This document shows, piece by piece, positions 45,102 to 53,977 of a stretch of DNA of 64,000 nt. Within the stretch, counting starts at the first letter, position 1; each line of letters starts with the position of its first letter. The notes beneath the pieces are model-generated. The model ran no database searches, was not told where the DNA came from, and was given only the letters and a program-made list of their open reading frames with translations. This stretch comes from Methylomagnum ishizawai (GTDB taxonomy: Bacteria > Pseudomonadota > Gammaproteobacteria > Methylococcales > Methylomonadaceae), in NCBI GenBank assembly GCA_945861705.1, contig CAMAVM010000013.1, positions 1-64,000 on the forward strand, given 5' to 3'. The position numbers and the translations under genes were made by a program.

Positions 45102-48100
45102 TCGATTAATTTCCCAATTGCGTTTATCGAATGCTTTTTCAGCTTCCAAATATTTATTAATTTTTCATTGATAGTAAGATGTAGTTCTTCATTTTTGTTA
45201 GTCAAAATGGTTGTTGAATGCAAGCGAAACATTACCATATTGATACCTGAGTCCAATTTTTGTACTCTATAAAACAATTGCTTACCTTCTTTCTCAATAC
45301 TCACCAAGTCATTGATATGCAATGCCAGCACAAATTCATAATCCGCACCATGATCGGTCTTGATAATCGGCTGGCGTTGCATGGTGATGCCTTTGGCGCG
45401 TTTTGAGGCTTCCATCATCGTCACAAATTGCCCTGAATAACTGCCGTTTTCCTTGTGCTTGATGATTTCCACATGGTGCATATTGCCGTAAGCCAGCCAT
45501 TTGAATACTTTGCCTTGTTTGTCCCGTGCGCCAAATTTGGATTTCTCCAACTTTGCCAGTGTGGTTTTAGATTGCAGGACACGAACCCGTTTGATCGGGG
45601 TCTTGCCATCTTGATGCAAGACCTTAACGCCTTCGGCAAACGCCAGGTTAGGGTTGTTGCTGTAATCTTGAAGATGCTGGGCGATGATTTCCTTAACAAC
45701 CGGATCAATGATTTTCTCGACTTGGGTAAAACTGCCGTCCAGGTCTTTACGGTTGACATTGCCTACGCCTTCGATAAAACCTGCGCCAGTTACTTCGTGC
45801 AACTCGCCGCTGAGTTTGAGTTGCGGGGTATGGGCAATAATGATGCCGTCTAGCCGCTGTTCTAAGTCATCGCGCAAATTCAGCCAAGGCGGGTCAATAT
45901 GGATGTCTTTCATATTGAGTTCCGACTGCCTGCGTTCCAGGTCTTGGGCGGTTTTTACCAAGGTTTGATACAAACGCCTGTCCACACAGGCAATCACGAC
46001 AGCGTCAATGGCATGATGGCGGTGGTCGGTGCGTTCTTTTTTGTTGGTTTCCCCGATCAAGTCATTCAACCCCCACTGATGCCTAAGCCATGCGGTGGTA
46101 ATGCCTTTGCTGACGGAAATATCCGCGCCCAGTTGCGCCAGATAAGTTTGGGCTTCACGGCTGATATAGCGGGTATCGTTAAGTTGGCTGTTGATAAAGT
46201 CCCGCTTTTGCAGTTCCGCTGCCGTGGTAAAAAAGCGGGTTTTTTTGGCTTTCAGCGACCTGTCCCAACGGTTGATGGCCTGGGTAATCTGATTCCATTT
46301 GTCGCTATTGCCACTAAACGCATCAACTGGGGTTTTCTGGCCTTTGTTCCGGTTTTCAGCAGCATAGCAAACCACTTTATTCATGTAAGAATCATCAAGG
46401 GATTCGCTGTACGGCAGGATGTGGTCTACCTCAATAGCTGCACTGAACAATTCGGATAAATTAATCGTCTTGCCACTGTAGGCACAAAGTTGTTTCTGGT
46501 CTTGCCACAGCCGATATTTGAGCTTGTCGGTTTTGCTGGGATACTTGGATAGCTTTAAATGTGGGCTAAGTTGCGATTGTTGCTTATATTTTTCCTCTGC
46601 TTCATCGTTGGCTTTGGTATTTTTGCCTTGTTGCTTGATAAAGTCCTGGTAGCGTTTGGTGTTCATTTCCAAGTCACGCGCCATTTCTACCCGTATGGCA
46701 TCGGGTTTACCGTATTCAGCAATAATGGCGTTGATAAGTCGCCTTAGCTCGTGCAGGGCTTTTTGTACGATGGGGTTGGGTAATTCGGGCGGTATGCCTA
46801 GTTTATCGGTTGCTATGATGTCTTTAACTTCATAACCGTAACCCGCGCTCACGCGAGCATCAGAATAAATCTGCCCTTGTTGCAAAAACGGTAGCAATTT
46901 GTTGATAGCTTTCAGGGATAGGTTGCCGTGTCCTGGTTCAAACTCTAACAGGCAAAGTTGCACAGCGGTATTAGGGTTAAATCCCCAATGTTTAACCAAG
47001 CGGTTTTTCAGCACTGATTTTTTGGTGATGGTGAGCAGGTCTTCAACTAGGGCGTGTTGTTTTTCGTCAGTAAATTGATCCCATTCCGGTAGTTGTTTAC
47101 GGATTTCACAGGCGGTAATGTTGCCTTTGAGTTTTTTATTGCCGATTTCCAAATTAAATTCGTAAGATTTATCCAGACCTAAAGCTTTTCTTACGGCAGC
47201 AAAACTTATGCTTTGGGTGGTTTCGAACAGCTTCACCAGTTTCTGTTTGTCTTGTTCGTTAAGCGATAGCGACTTTTCCGTATATGGATCAAAGTATTGC
47301 ACATTATTAATATCTTGCAGATACCGAAAGCGTTGGCTTTCGAGCCAAGCGAGTTTTGCTCGGTTTTTGGTGGGTTCCAACGAGCATTTGCCAATCCTGT
47401 CTGCGCGGAGCTTTAACGGGCGTTGGTAAAAAATGATTTGCTCTATTTCCTCTTTAACAGCATCGGTCAAAACGCTGTGGTGTTGTTTTTGTTGTTGCCA
47501 GATTAAATCCAGTTCATCGCGGTACATTTGGCGGTCGGTACGGAGATGACCACCGTCGGTTTTCCGGTTGCGTTTGCAGTCATGATGATCTAACGAGGCA
47601 AGATATTCGCCCAAGGTACGCTTACCCGATTCAGCAATGGTGTTTTTTAATTTGCTGATGTCAGCCTTGAAGGCGGTTTCTTCCTTGGCGCGTTCGGAAC
47701 TGGTGTCATCTTCACCTTCCAATTCAGCCAAAACATCCAGCACATCAGGGTCGTCTGCCATATCGCCCAACAGTGTTTTGCGGTTACTTAAAAAGCCGCG
47801 TCGTTGCACTAAATGCAGGAAAACGCGGCCTAACTCAAAAGGCTGTACAGGATAATCTAATGCTTTCGCCCTTAATTGGTAAGGGTTGCCTAGATCGTTC
47901 AGGATAATTTCCGGTGTAAGGTTGCCAGTCAGTTCAGGTGGCAATAACTTTAGTGTTATCAGATAATTGAGCATCCGCAACTTGCGTCTGCCACGACGTT
48001 GCAATACTCGCCGAGTCAAACGAGCATTCCGGCGTTTTACATTTTTGGGCGTGGGTGTTTTTTCTTCCACTGCTTTGGTAAAAATTCGACTACCCAAGTC

Positions 48101-48193
48101 GATAATTATCTGGGGTTTACCTTCGGTTTCTTCAAGTAATGCCCAGCCAATTGAATTAGTGCCTAAATCCAAACCTAGAATTTTCTTGCCCAT
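45098..48193 (-). CDS. cas9: CRISPR-associated endonuclease Cas9, type II-C
   Basis: A 1,031-residue Cas9 of the short II-C class. RuvC-I is MGKKILGLDLGTNSIGWALL (Asp9). The arginine-rich bridge helix is RRNARLTRRVLQRRGRRKLR. RuvC-II is IRVEMARDLE (about residue 500). HNH is IEVDHILPYSESLDDSY with His near 590 and KVVCYAAENRNKGQ. RuvC-III is DHRHHAIDAVVIACVD (about 727). All catalytic residues are present, so it appears active. The ATG at 48193 has AAGG 6 nt ahead; a longer frame reaching 48304 runs through the tracrRNA and is rejected. No csn2 or cas4 gene is present, which makes it II-C. The PAM specificity cannot be read from sequence. Confidence 0.97.
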   Translation of the reverse strand: MGKKILGLDLGTNSIGWALLEETEGKPQIIIDLGSRIFTKAVEEKTPTPKNVKRRNARLTRRVLQRRGRRKLRMLNYLITLKLLPPELTGNLTPEIILNDLGNPYQLRAKALDYPVQPFELGRVFLHLVQRRGFLSNRKTLLGDMADDPDVLDVLAELEGEDDTSSERAKEETAFKADISKLKNTIAESGKRTLGEYLASLDHHDCKRNRKTDGGHLRTDRQMYRDELDLIWQQQKQHHSVLTDAVKEEIEQIIFYQRPLKLRADRIGKCSLEPTKNRAKLAWLESQRFRYLQDINNVQYFDPYTEKSLSLNEQDKQKLVKLFETTQSISFAAVRKALGLDKSYEFNLEIGNKKLKGNITACEIRKQLPEWDQFTDEKQHALVEDLLTITKKSVLKNRLVKHWGFNPNTAVQLCLLEFEPGHGNLSLKAINKLLPFLQQGQIYSDARVSAGYGYEVKDIIATDKLGIPPELPNPIVQKALHELRRLINAIIAEYGKPDAIRVEMARDLEMNTKRYQDFIKQQGKNTKANDEAEEKYKQQSQLSPHLKLSKYPSKTDKLKYRLWQDQKQLCAYSGKTINLSELFSAAIEVDHILPYSESLDDSYMNKVVCYAAENRNKGQKTPVDAFSGNSDKWNQITQAINRWDRSLKAKKTRFFTTAAELQKRDFINSQLNDTRYISREAQTYLAQLGADISVSKGITTAWLRHQWGLNDLIGETNKKERTDHRHHAIDAVVIACVDRRLYQTLVKTAQDLERRQSELNMKDIHIDPPWLNLRDDLEQRLDGIIIAHTPQLKLSGELHEVTGAGFIEGVGNVNRKDLDGSFTQVEKIIDPVVKEIIAQHLQDYSNNPNLAFAEGVKVLHQDGKTPIKRVRVLQSKTTLAKLEKSKFGARDKQGKVFKWLAYGNMHHVEIIKHKENGSYSGQFVTMMEASKRAKGITMQRQPIIKTDHGADYEFVLALHINDLVSIEKEGKQLFYRVQKLDSGINMVMFRLHSTTILTNKNEELHLTINEKLINIWKLKKHSINAIGKLIE

Positions 48194-48213
48194 TTTTAAC
48201 CTTCGTCTATAAT
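48186..48213 (+). promoter_or_regulatory. Predicted sigma-70 promoter of the tracrRNA, overlapping cas9 start
   Basis: TTGCCC (48186-48191), a 16-bp spacer and TATAAT (48208-48213), pointing right. Expected transcript start near 48220, just before the anti-repeat. It overlaps the cas9 start codon and its ribosome-binding site on the opposite strand. Confidence 0.65.
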
Positions 48214-48222
48214 CAGTTGCGT

Positions 48223-48340
48223 AGTGTAACCAACTATAGCCTATTGCTTTGCTTTTCATACCAATGGAATGTTTTTCCGTAGGCTCCGCCTTCAAGCGAC
48301 CCAAGCCCTCACGAGGTTGAAAAACCGACGGGGGCTTTTT
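48223..48340 (+). ncRNA. Candidate tracrRNA
   Basis: AGTGTAACCAACTATAGCCT (48223-48242, plus the A at 48243) is the perfect reverse complement of the last 21 bases of the CRISPR repeat. Downstream, TCATACC (48257-48263) pairs with the repeat's first seven bases GTTGTGA (one mismatch, one G-U). This gives the usual lower stem, internal loop and long upper stem. A GGAA...TTCC hairpin, an AGGC...GCCT hairpin and a terminal AGCCCTC...GGGGGCT stem with inner GGTTGAAAAACC hairpin and TTTTT follow. The promoter at 48186-48213 is correctly placed. It is divergent from cas9. Ends are approximate. Confidence 0.82.
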
Positions 48341-48493
48341 ATTGCCTGGATTTTGTCAGTCCAGAGCATAGGCGGGAAAATTTACCGGAATAGTCTTTTT
48401 GGGTTCTATGCTCGAAGGATTAGTAGCGAATTATTGGCTTAAGGTTATGCCAGCGTGAGTGAAAATACGAGTACTGGAGCGTTTCAGAGCTGC

Positions 48494-49297
48494 CTATTTA
48501 GGCAATCCCGGATGAAATAACACATTGCCGTCTTTTTTGAAGTTGCCAATGATAGTTTGGCCTTCCGCGCCAACCACATAATCTATGTATTTTTTGGCAA
48601 GCCCGTATTTGATATGGGCATGACGTTTTGGGTTGACGGCAATGACATGATAAGGATTCAGCAGTCCCGCGCCGCCCTCAAATAAGATGACCAGTTGGGT
48701 CTTATCTTGATAAGCAAGGAAAGTGCCTCGATCTGTCAAGGTATAAGCCAGTTTGTCATCAGCCATTCTTAACACGGCGCTCATGCCTTGACCTGCCGAA
48801 ATATACCAATTCCCCGCTGGTTTGATGCTGATTTTCTCCCATAATTCTAGCTCTTTTTTATGGGTGCCGGAATCATCGCCCCTAGAAATAAAAGGCGTTT
48901 TGCCCAGGCTGATTTTCTTCAAGGCTTCCTCGGCGCTCGATGCTGATTTAATCGCTTCGGGATCAGATTTTGGCCCGACTAGGATGAAATCATTGTACAT
49001 AACAGCCGTGCGGTCTAAGCCAAAACCATCCGCAACGAATTTTTCCTCGGCTTTGGGGGCATGCACCAATAGCACATCGACATCACCGTTCTCGCCCAGT
49101 TTCAGGGCCTTACCGCTGCCAACGGCGATAACATCAAGTCGGACGTTATTTTTTGCGGCAAAAGGCGCATTCAAAACTGGCAACAAGCCGGTGTTTTCAG
49201 TGCTGGTTGTGGTCGCCATTCGTAATATTTCTTCGGCATGGATAGAAGAAAAACTAAAAAAAGCACTTAATACTGCAATTATTTTTAACAATTTCAT
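48494..49297 (-). CDS. tupA: Tungstate/molybdate-type ABC transporter substrate-binding protein
   Basis: A 267-residue periplasmic protein with signal peptide MKLLKIIAVLSAFFSFSSIHA. LRMATTTSTENTGLLPVLNAPFA carries the TTTS oxyanion-binding motif characteristic of the TupA family. GDVDVLLVHAPKAEEKF, ISRGDDSGTHKKELELW and VNPKRHAHIKYGLAKKYIDYV follow. TupA binds tungstate very tightly; molybdate is also possible. No permease (tupB) is adjacent. The ATPase candidate is 3.6 kb away at 52.9 kb. Next to it lies an outer-membrane porin gene in the same direction. Confidence 0.9.
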   Translation of the reverse strand: MKLLKIIAVLSAFFSFSSIHAEEILRMATTTSTENTGLLPVLNAPFAAKNNVRLDVIAVGSGKALKLGENGDVDVLLVHAPKAEEKFVADGFGLDRTAVMYNDFILVGPKSDPEAIKSASSAEEALKKISLGKTPFISRGDDSGTHKKELELWEKISIKPAGNWYISAGQGMSAVLRMADDKLAYTLTDRGTFLAYQDKTQLVILFEGGAGLLNPYHVIAVNPKRHAHIKYGLAKKYIDYVVGAEGQTIIGNFKKDGNVLFHPGLPK

Positions 49298-49329
49298 AAC
49301 ACCAAATCCTATTTATTTTATCGGGCAAG

Positions 49330-50820
49330 TTAAAACCGAAACTCTGTGTTGACAAAGAAATAATCGGAATCTTTCTGTCCACCAGCGGGTAATCCGGCTG
49401 AGGCAGGGAGACGGTCGAAATAATCACCCTTAAACCAGTGTTCGTAGCCAGCCTCAACAACGATGTTGCTTTTTAATTTCCATGACCCAACCAGTTCGAT
49501 GTCATGCCCTAAAAAACGGCCTGCATTGCCGGATTTGTCCCTTAGCGCTTTAAAGTCATTATTAAGGTTCGATCCGGCGAACGCATCTTTGGCTTCGGCT
49601 AGATACCAAACATGATGTTTGACAAATAGCTTGAGGTCATCCCGTGGCTGTAGCGTGAACCGTGACCCAACTGACTCGATGTTGGAGCGGAAAAACGGCC
49701 CGAAAATACCCGTTTGCATCATATCACCGCGACGTACGCCAAATAGCCTGTCGAAAGTGTGGTTGTTGTTGCCGTTGGGATTATTTGTTCCGCTGGCGTA
49801 ATCATATTCGGCATTGAACCTGGGAAACCATGGGGCATTGAAGGTATAGCCAATTTCGGCATGACCCATGTAATCGAGCAAGTCTTTACCATTGGACTTA
49901 CCAGTTTGCACATCGCCTTCAAATTCATAATCCACTTTACCGAAGTCCTGTTTTTGGAATCTGGCAGTTTTTGCCGGGCTTTGGTAGCCCCTTATGCCAA
50001 AAGTCGAGAATGTCCTGGCGTTAGTGGCAATTTTTTTGTCGTTGATGCCATAGTAATAAGCCTCGCCATTTAGCCAAGACACTTGGCTTGTTTCAAAAAC
50101 GGCTCCCCAAAACAAACGACTGCTACTGCCTTCGTCCAAATGGGTGGGATCAATTTGCACGGGCGATGTCAAAAATGCCCGCACCCGCCAATCCTTGTCG
50201 TTGCCTATGGCAAAGTGTGCGCCGTCAAAGCTGTTAGTCGTGTTGCGGTAACCGTTTCGTCCTACCAAACGACCCGAGCCAATATGCAAGGTCATTCGCC
50301 CGACATGAAAATCAGTCCTCAGTCCAGTATCGTTGATATTACGGAACGTTGCCGACCCGAATAACTGTAAAACGTCAAAATTATTGGTGATCGTAAAGTT
50401 ATTGAAATCATTGGGGCCAGCAAAATGCGTACGGGAATCCTGACCTTCAAACATCAACCAGAACGGGCCATGATTTACGCCTAAATGCACCCGCGATTGC
50501 AGCGGCAATTGCACATCGGTGTTGCTGGACTGGCCGTTACGCCAAGGGTGCGAGACCGATTCATAACGGGTGCGTTGGCTTAAGCTGAATTCCATCCATT
50601 CGGGTAGGTTTAACGCCGCTTTAGCCAAGCGATTCCATTTGATTTTGGATGATGGGATCAAGGCTTCGTCAGGCAGTTCTTGCCATTTTTTGGAGTGGTA
50701 TTCCTTCGCTACGCGATCACCTGCGTCATCCCAGAATCCTTGAGAAGCCAGTACATTCTCTGGGCTGATTAACAGAATATTAACCGTACTTACGATTAAT
50801 GCTTGTTTAAAGATATTCAT
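49330..50820 (-). CDS. Alginate-export-family outer-membrane porin
   Basis: A 496-residue beta-barrel protein with signal peptide (KQALIVSTVNILLISPENVLA). It matches the AlgE-like alginate export domain family: EWMEFSLSQRTRYESVSHPWR, DFHVGRMTLHIGSGRLVGRNGYRNTTNSFDGAHFAIG, a periodic barrel strand pattern, and a terminal FFVNTEFRF with aromatic end residue. Family members form anionic-solute or polysaccharide pores. There is no alginate biosynthesis cluster here. Being 32 nt upstream of tupA in the same direction, it may supply outer-membrane passage for oxyanions; this is inference. Confidence 0.85.
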   Translation of the reverse strand: MNIFKQALIVSTVNILLISPENVLASQGFWDDAGDRVAKEYHSKKWQELPDEALIPSSKIKWNRLAKAALNLPEWMEFSLSQRTRYESVSHPWRNGQSSNTDVQLPLQSRVHLGVNHGPFWLMFEGQDSRTHFAGPNDFNNFTITNNFDVLQLFGSATFRNINDTGLRTDFHVGRMTLHIGSGRLVGRNGYRNTTNSFDGAHFAIGNDKDWRVRAFLTSPVQIDPTHLDEGSSSRLFWGAVFETSQVSWLNGEAYYYGINDKKIATNARTFSTFGIRGYQSPAKTARFQKQDFGKVDYEFEGDVQTGKSNGKDLLDYMGHAEIGYTFNAPWFPRFNAEYDYASGTNNPNGNNNHTFDRLFGVRRGDMMQTGIFGPFFRSNIESVGSRFTLQPRDDLKLFVKHHVWYLAEAKDAFAGSNLNNDFKALRDKSGNAGRFLGHDIELVGSWKLKSNIVVEAGYEHWFKGDYFDRLPASAGLPAGGQKDSDYFFVNTEFRF

Positions 50821-50943
50821 TGTAGATCTAAGAAAGGGTTAAAAATCGCAGTTTTCCAATAGATAAATGCGGATTGGCGATAAGTATAATGTAAAAAAAA
50901 CAGGAATAAACGTTTAAAAACAAAAATAATTGTTTATGAACGC

Positions 50944-51068
50944 GGGACGAGGTTTGAAACCCCGTTCCAACCGTTTTGTTTGTGTTGTCATTTGTGAACC
51001 ACGCGGAAACGCTACGGACGGGGCAAAATGCCCCGTCCAGCTGGGGAGTGCAAAGCTCGTTTCACTCC
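50944..51068. repeat. Cluster of three palindromes
   Basis: In the 260-bp gap between the porin and TauE genes: GGGACGAGGTTTGAAACC...GTTCC (50944-50968), GGACGGGGCA/TGCCCCGTCC (51016-51038) and GGAGTGCAAAGC...TTTCACTCC (51045-51068). The second is a near-perfect 23-bp hairpin, the third is related to the palindromes at 560 and 42844. They look like accumulated dispersed repeats and may terminate the TauE gene. Confidence 0.6.
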
Positions 51069-51080
51069 ATTGATATTTAC

Positions 51081-51893
51081 TTATTGCGTAACAAACTTAA
51101 GTCCAATCAGCAGTAATACCGAAGCCAGCACTGGTCGCAAATAATATTCGGGAATTTTTGCACTTAAATGACTACCTATCCAGATGCCAGGTAAGGAGCC
51201 GACCAACAAGCTGCCCAGTAACGTCAGGTCAACATTGCCCAGCATAAGATGTCCCCAGCCAGCCACGGCAGTAAGAGGGATAGCATGGGCGAGATCAGTG
51301 CCGACAATTTTTAGCGTACTCTCTCGTGGAAAAAGAAACAGCAAAGCGACAGTACCTAGCGCACCAGCACCCACAGATGACAAAGTCACTAGCACACCTA
51401 AAATCGCGCCGGTAAGTATCGTTATGGGTATTTGCCAACGAGGTGAGAAACGTCCAGCATTCATCATATTGCTGTAATCGTCATCAAGTTGCCCCAAGGC
51501 TTTGGATTTACGCAATATGACGGCACGAATTAACAAGGCGCAGGCAGTCAGTATGAGGGCAATTCCCAGGGCGTAAGTAATCAACCCGCTAGTTTCCTTG
51601 CCAATCTCCATATAATGTTTAATGGCAAACAGGGTCAAGACAGCAAAAGGTAAGCTGCCCAACGCAAGCCAAGCGACAATCGGCCAGTCCACAGAACGGT
51701 GCTTGCCATGATGTACGAAAACCCCAGCCGTTTTGGTGATGGCGGCATATAAGAGATCGGTCCCCACAGCTACTGATGCCTTAAAACCGAATAAAAACAC
51801 CAGCAACGGTGTCATCAGTGAGCCGCCGCCGACACCGGTAATACCGACCAATAAGCCCACTGCAAAACCCGAAGCCGAGTACATCAAATTCAT
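51081..51893 (-). CDS. TauE/SafE family sulfite exporter-like permease
   Basis: A 270-residue membrane protein with about eight helices. The family signatures are SGFAVGLLVGITGVGGGSLMTPLLVFLFGFKASVAVGTDLLYAAITKT at the N-terminus and the repeated second half GAILGVLVTLSSVGAGALGTVALLFLFP...KIVGTDLAHAIPLT. The GVGGGS and SVGAGA motifs mark the two inverted repeats. Family members export sulfite, sulfoacetate or related anions. It is divergent from the CysB-like regulator (120-bp gap), suggesting regulation by it and sulfur metabolism. Confidence 0.9.
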   Translation of the reverse strand: MNLMYSASGFAVGLLVGITGVGGGSLMTPLLVFLFGFKASVAVGTDLLYAAITKTAGVFVHHGKHRSVDWPIVAWLALGSLPFAVLTLFAIKHYMEIGKETSGLITYALGIALILTACALLIRAVILRKSKALGQLDDDYSNMMNAGRFSPRWQIPITILTGAILGVLVTLSSVGAGALGTVALLFLFPRESTLKIVGTDLAHAIPLTAVAGWGHLMLGNVDLTLLGSLLVGSLPGIWIGSHLSAKIPEYYLRPVLASVLLLIGLKFVTQ

Positions 51894-52013
51894 GAAAAGT
51901 AATCCCTGTTGAATGTTTGATTGAGATGAAGGTGCATTATACCTGCCACATACCCCGTCTTTTAATAATATGTTATGCTAACTTTATGCAATTTTGTCAT
52001 AAAGAAAGATCTA

Positions 52014-52931
52014 ATGAACCTAATTCAATTACGTTACATTCGTGAGATAGTCCATCAAAACCTCAGCATTTCAAATGCTTCCGAAGCCTTGCATACCTCG
52101 CAATCAGGGGTTAGCAGGCAGGTTCAATTGCTGGAAGAAGAGCTTAAGCTGCTGATATTCCAGCGCAATGGCAAACGGCTGATTAGCGTTACTGAGCCAG
52201 GTAAAATTATTGTCAATCTTGCCGAACGGGTGTTGCGTGAACTGGATAACATCAAGCGGGTTGGTGAAGAATTCACCCAAAAGGATCGTGGAACATTAAC
52301 CATAGCCACAACCCACACCCAAGCGCGTTATTTCTTACCGCCAGCCGTCAAGCAATTCATGCAGGAATATCCCAACGTTACTTTGACGATACATCAAGGT
52401 AATCCAACGCAAGTGGCGGAACAAGTCGTGAGTGGCGGGGCGGATATAGGCATTGCAACGGAGTCTATCAGTACTTACGAAAACCTTTTGTGTTTGCCTT
52501 GCTATCAGTGGAATCGCTGTGTTGTCGCACCTTTTGAGCATCCCTTATGGAATGATCTCCCGCTTACCTTGGAAAAAATTGTCCGTTATCCTCTGATTAC
52601 TTATGATTTTTCTTTTACTGGCGGGTCAGTTGTCAAACGTGTGTTCAATCAAGCTGGTCTTGAGCCAAATGTGGTGCTGACCGCCATTGATGCGGATGTT
52701 ATTAAGACTTATGTGAACCTGGGCTTGGGTGTCGGTCTGCTGGCTACGATGGCATACGACCCAGAGCGTGATGGGAACTTGCGGATGTTGGATGTCGGTC
52801 ATTTATTTCCCGCCAGTACCACCTATCTTGGCTTGCGCCGCGATGCTTTTTTACGTGATTATATTTATGATTTTATTCATATATTAGTGCCGGAATTAAA
52901 CCGAAACACCGTTTTGGCAGCACTTAAATGA
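52014..52931 (+). CDS. CysB-like LysR-family transcriptional regulator
   Basis: A 305-residue LysR regulator. The N-terminal helix-turn-helix is MNLIQLRYIREIVHQNLSISNASEALHTSQSGVSRQVQLLEEEL, where TSQSGVSRQ is typical of CysB/Cbl, and the effector domain starts at about residue 90 with GTLTIATTHTQARYFLPPAV (CysB-type TTHTQARY). CysB senses O-acetylserine or sulfate and activates sulfur assimilation genes; CysB-like proteins also control TauE-type exporters. It overlaps the ATPase gene by 4 nt and faces the TauE gene. An earlier frame start at 51975 lacks a ribosome-binding site. Confidence 0.93.
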   Translation: MNLIQLRYIREIVHQNLSISNASEALHTSQSGVSRQVQLLEEELKLLIFQRNGKRLISVTEPGKIIVNLAERVLRELDNIKRVGEEFTQKDRGTLTIATTHTQARYFLPPAVKQFMQEYPNVTLTIHQGNPTQVAEQVVSGGADIGIATESISTYENLLCLPCYQWNRCVVAPFEHPLWNDLPLTLEKIVRYPLITYDFSFTGGSVVKRVFNQAGLEPNVVLTAIDADVIKTYVNLGLGVGLLATMAYDPERDGNLRMLDVGHLFPASTTYLGLRRDAFLRDYIYDFIHILVPELNRNTVLAALK

Positions 52932-53917
52932 GTGCTGCTTATCAGCTAAATTCCATCCGATTCGACTATGGCAACAAGATAGTTTTGTCATTACCGGAGT
53001 TAAAGATTGCTTCAAAGAAGGTCACTGCCTTAATTGGCCCAAACGGTTGTGGAAAAAGCACCTTATTGAATTTGCTGGCTTTTGTCGAACAGCCGAACAA
53101 TGGGGACATCCTGTTTTTTGATGAGCAAGTGAAAGCGGAAAAATTGTTCGGATACCGACAACGTATCGGTTATTTGCCACAAAAGCCTTACATGCTGCGT
53201 GGCACTGTGGAGAATAACCTCAAGCTGGCGTTAAAATTAAGGGGCGTACCGAAAGACTGTTGGCAAAACCGGACTAGTAAGGTTTTAAGCAGCCTAAACA
53301 TTAGTCATCTCAAAACGCACAAAGCGGCGAGCTTATCGGGTGGCGAACTGCAAAAAGCCGCTTTGGCACGGATACTGGTCATTGAACCAAACGTGTTGTT
53401 GCTTGACGAGCCATTCAGTTATCTCGATCAAGCCAGCAATCAGTTACTACAACAAGTCATTAGCGAATACCTACACGAAATGCAAGCAACGCTGGTGTTC
53501 AGTACCCATGATAGATTGCAGGCTTTGGCACTTGCCGATGATGTTATTTCGCTGGTAGATGGCGAGCAGGTCAAATCACCTCTAGTCAACCTCTATCATG
53601 GCACATGTAAACAGCATGTGTTCAGCACCGGTAAAATAGACATCGTTCTGACTTCCGATATAACCGAGTGCCAGCATGTTTCAGTTGATCCGCATGAAAT
53701 TGTATTGTCCAGGCAAGCCTTGGTGTCCAGTATCCGTAACCAGTTTCAGGGAAAAGTATCGGCAATCTCGGATGAAATGGGCAAAGTCAGGGTTGCGGTT
53801 GACGCAGGTGAGCTATTTCAGGTATTAATTACTTATGAAGCGCTGAATGACTTAAAAATGCAGCTTGGCGATCAGGTTTGGGTAAGTTTTAAATCGAATT
53901 CAGTTGTTGCTTTCTGA
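52928..53917 (+). CDS. ABC transporter ATPase with TOBE domain, tungstate/molybdate type
   Basis: A 329-residue ABC ATPase. Walker A is GPNGCGKST, Q-loop YLPQKPYMLRGTVE, signature LSGGELQKAALAR, Walker B VLLLDEPFSYLD, and switch FSTHDR. After about residue 225 an extra region ends in an oxyanion-binding TOBE/Mop domain (VSSIRNQFQGKVSAISDEMGKVRVAVDAG). This architecture suits TupC/ModC. The partner binding protein is probably the tupA gene at 48.5 kb, but no permease gene is in the window. It is translationally coupled to the CysB-like regulator. Confidence 0.87.
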   Translation: MSAAYQLNSIRFDYGNKIVLSLPELKIASKKVTALIGPNGCGKSTLLNLLAFVEQPNNGDILFFDEQVKAEKLFGYRQRIGYLPQKPYMLRGTVENNLKLALKLRGVPKDCWQNRTSKVLSSLNISHLKTHKAASLSGGELQKAALARILVIEPNVLLLDEPFSYLDQASNQLLQQVISEYLHEMQATLVFSTHDRLQALALADDVISLVDGEQVKSPLVNLYHGTCKQHVFSTGKIDIVLTSDITECQHVSVDPHEIVLSRQALVSSIRNQFQGKVSAISDEMGKVRVAVDAGELFQVLITYEALNDLKMQLGDQVWVSFKSNSVVAF

Positions 53918-53977
53918 TGCCTTTTGTTGCATTTCAGCTTATCATGCCACTGTTATGACTAAATGTTAATCAATGCC

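Noticed and set aside
45899-46459. 186-codon plus-strand frame inside cas9
   Set aside because: It is antisense to well-conserved Cas9 catalytic domains, and its translation is low in any known pattern.
48191-48243. tracrRNA transcribed on the minus strand (toward cas9)
   Set aside because: No terminator or nexus hairpins follow in that direction before the cas9 start, and plus-strand features (promoter, second pairing site, terminator) are all present.
48194-48304. N-terminal extension of cas9 back to 48304
   Set aside because: It runs through the tracrRNA and its terminator side. The canonical RuvC-I start MGKKILGLDLG at 48193 has a ribosome-binding site.
48822-49352. 176-codon plus-strand frame antisense to tupA
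   Set aside because: A shadow of the tupA coding sequence, with no ribosome-binding site and a Ser/Ala-rich nonsense composition.
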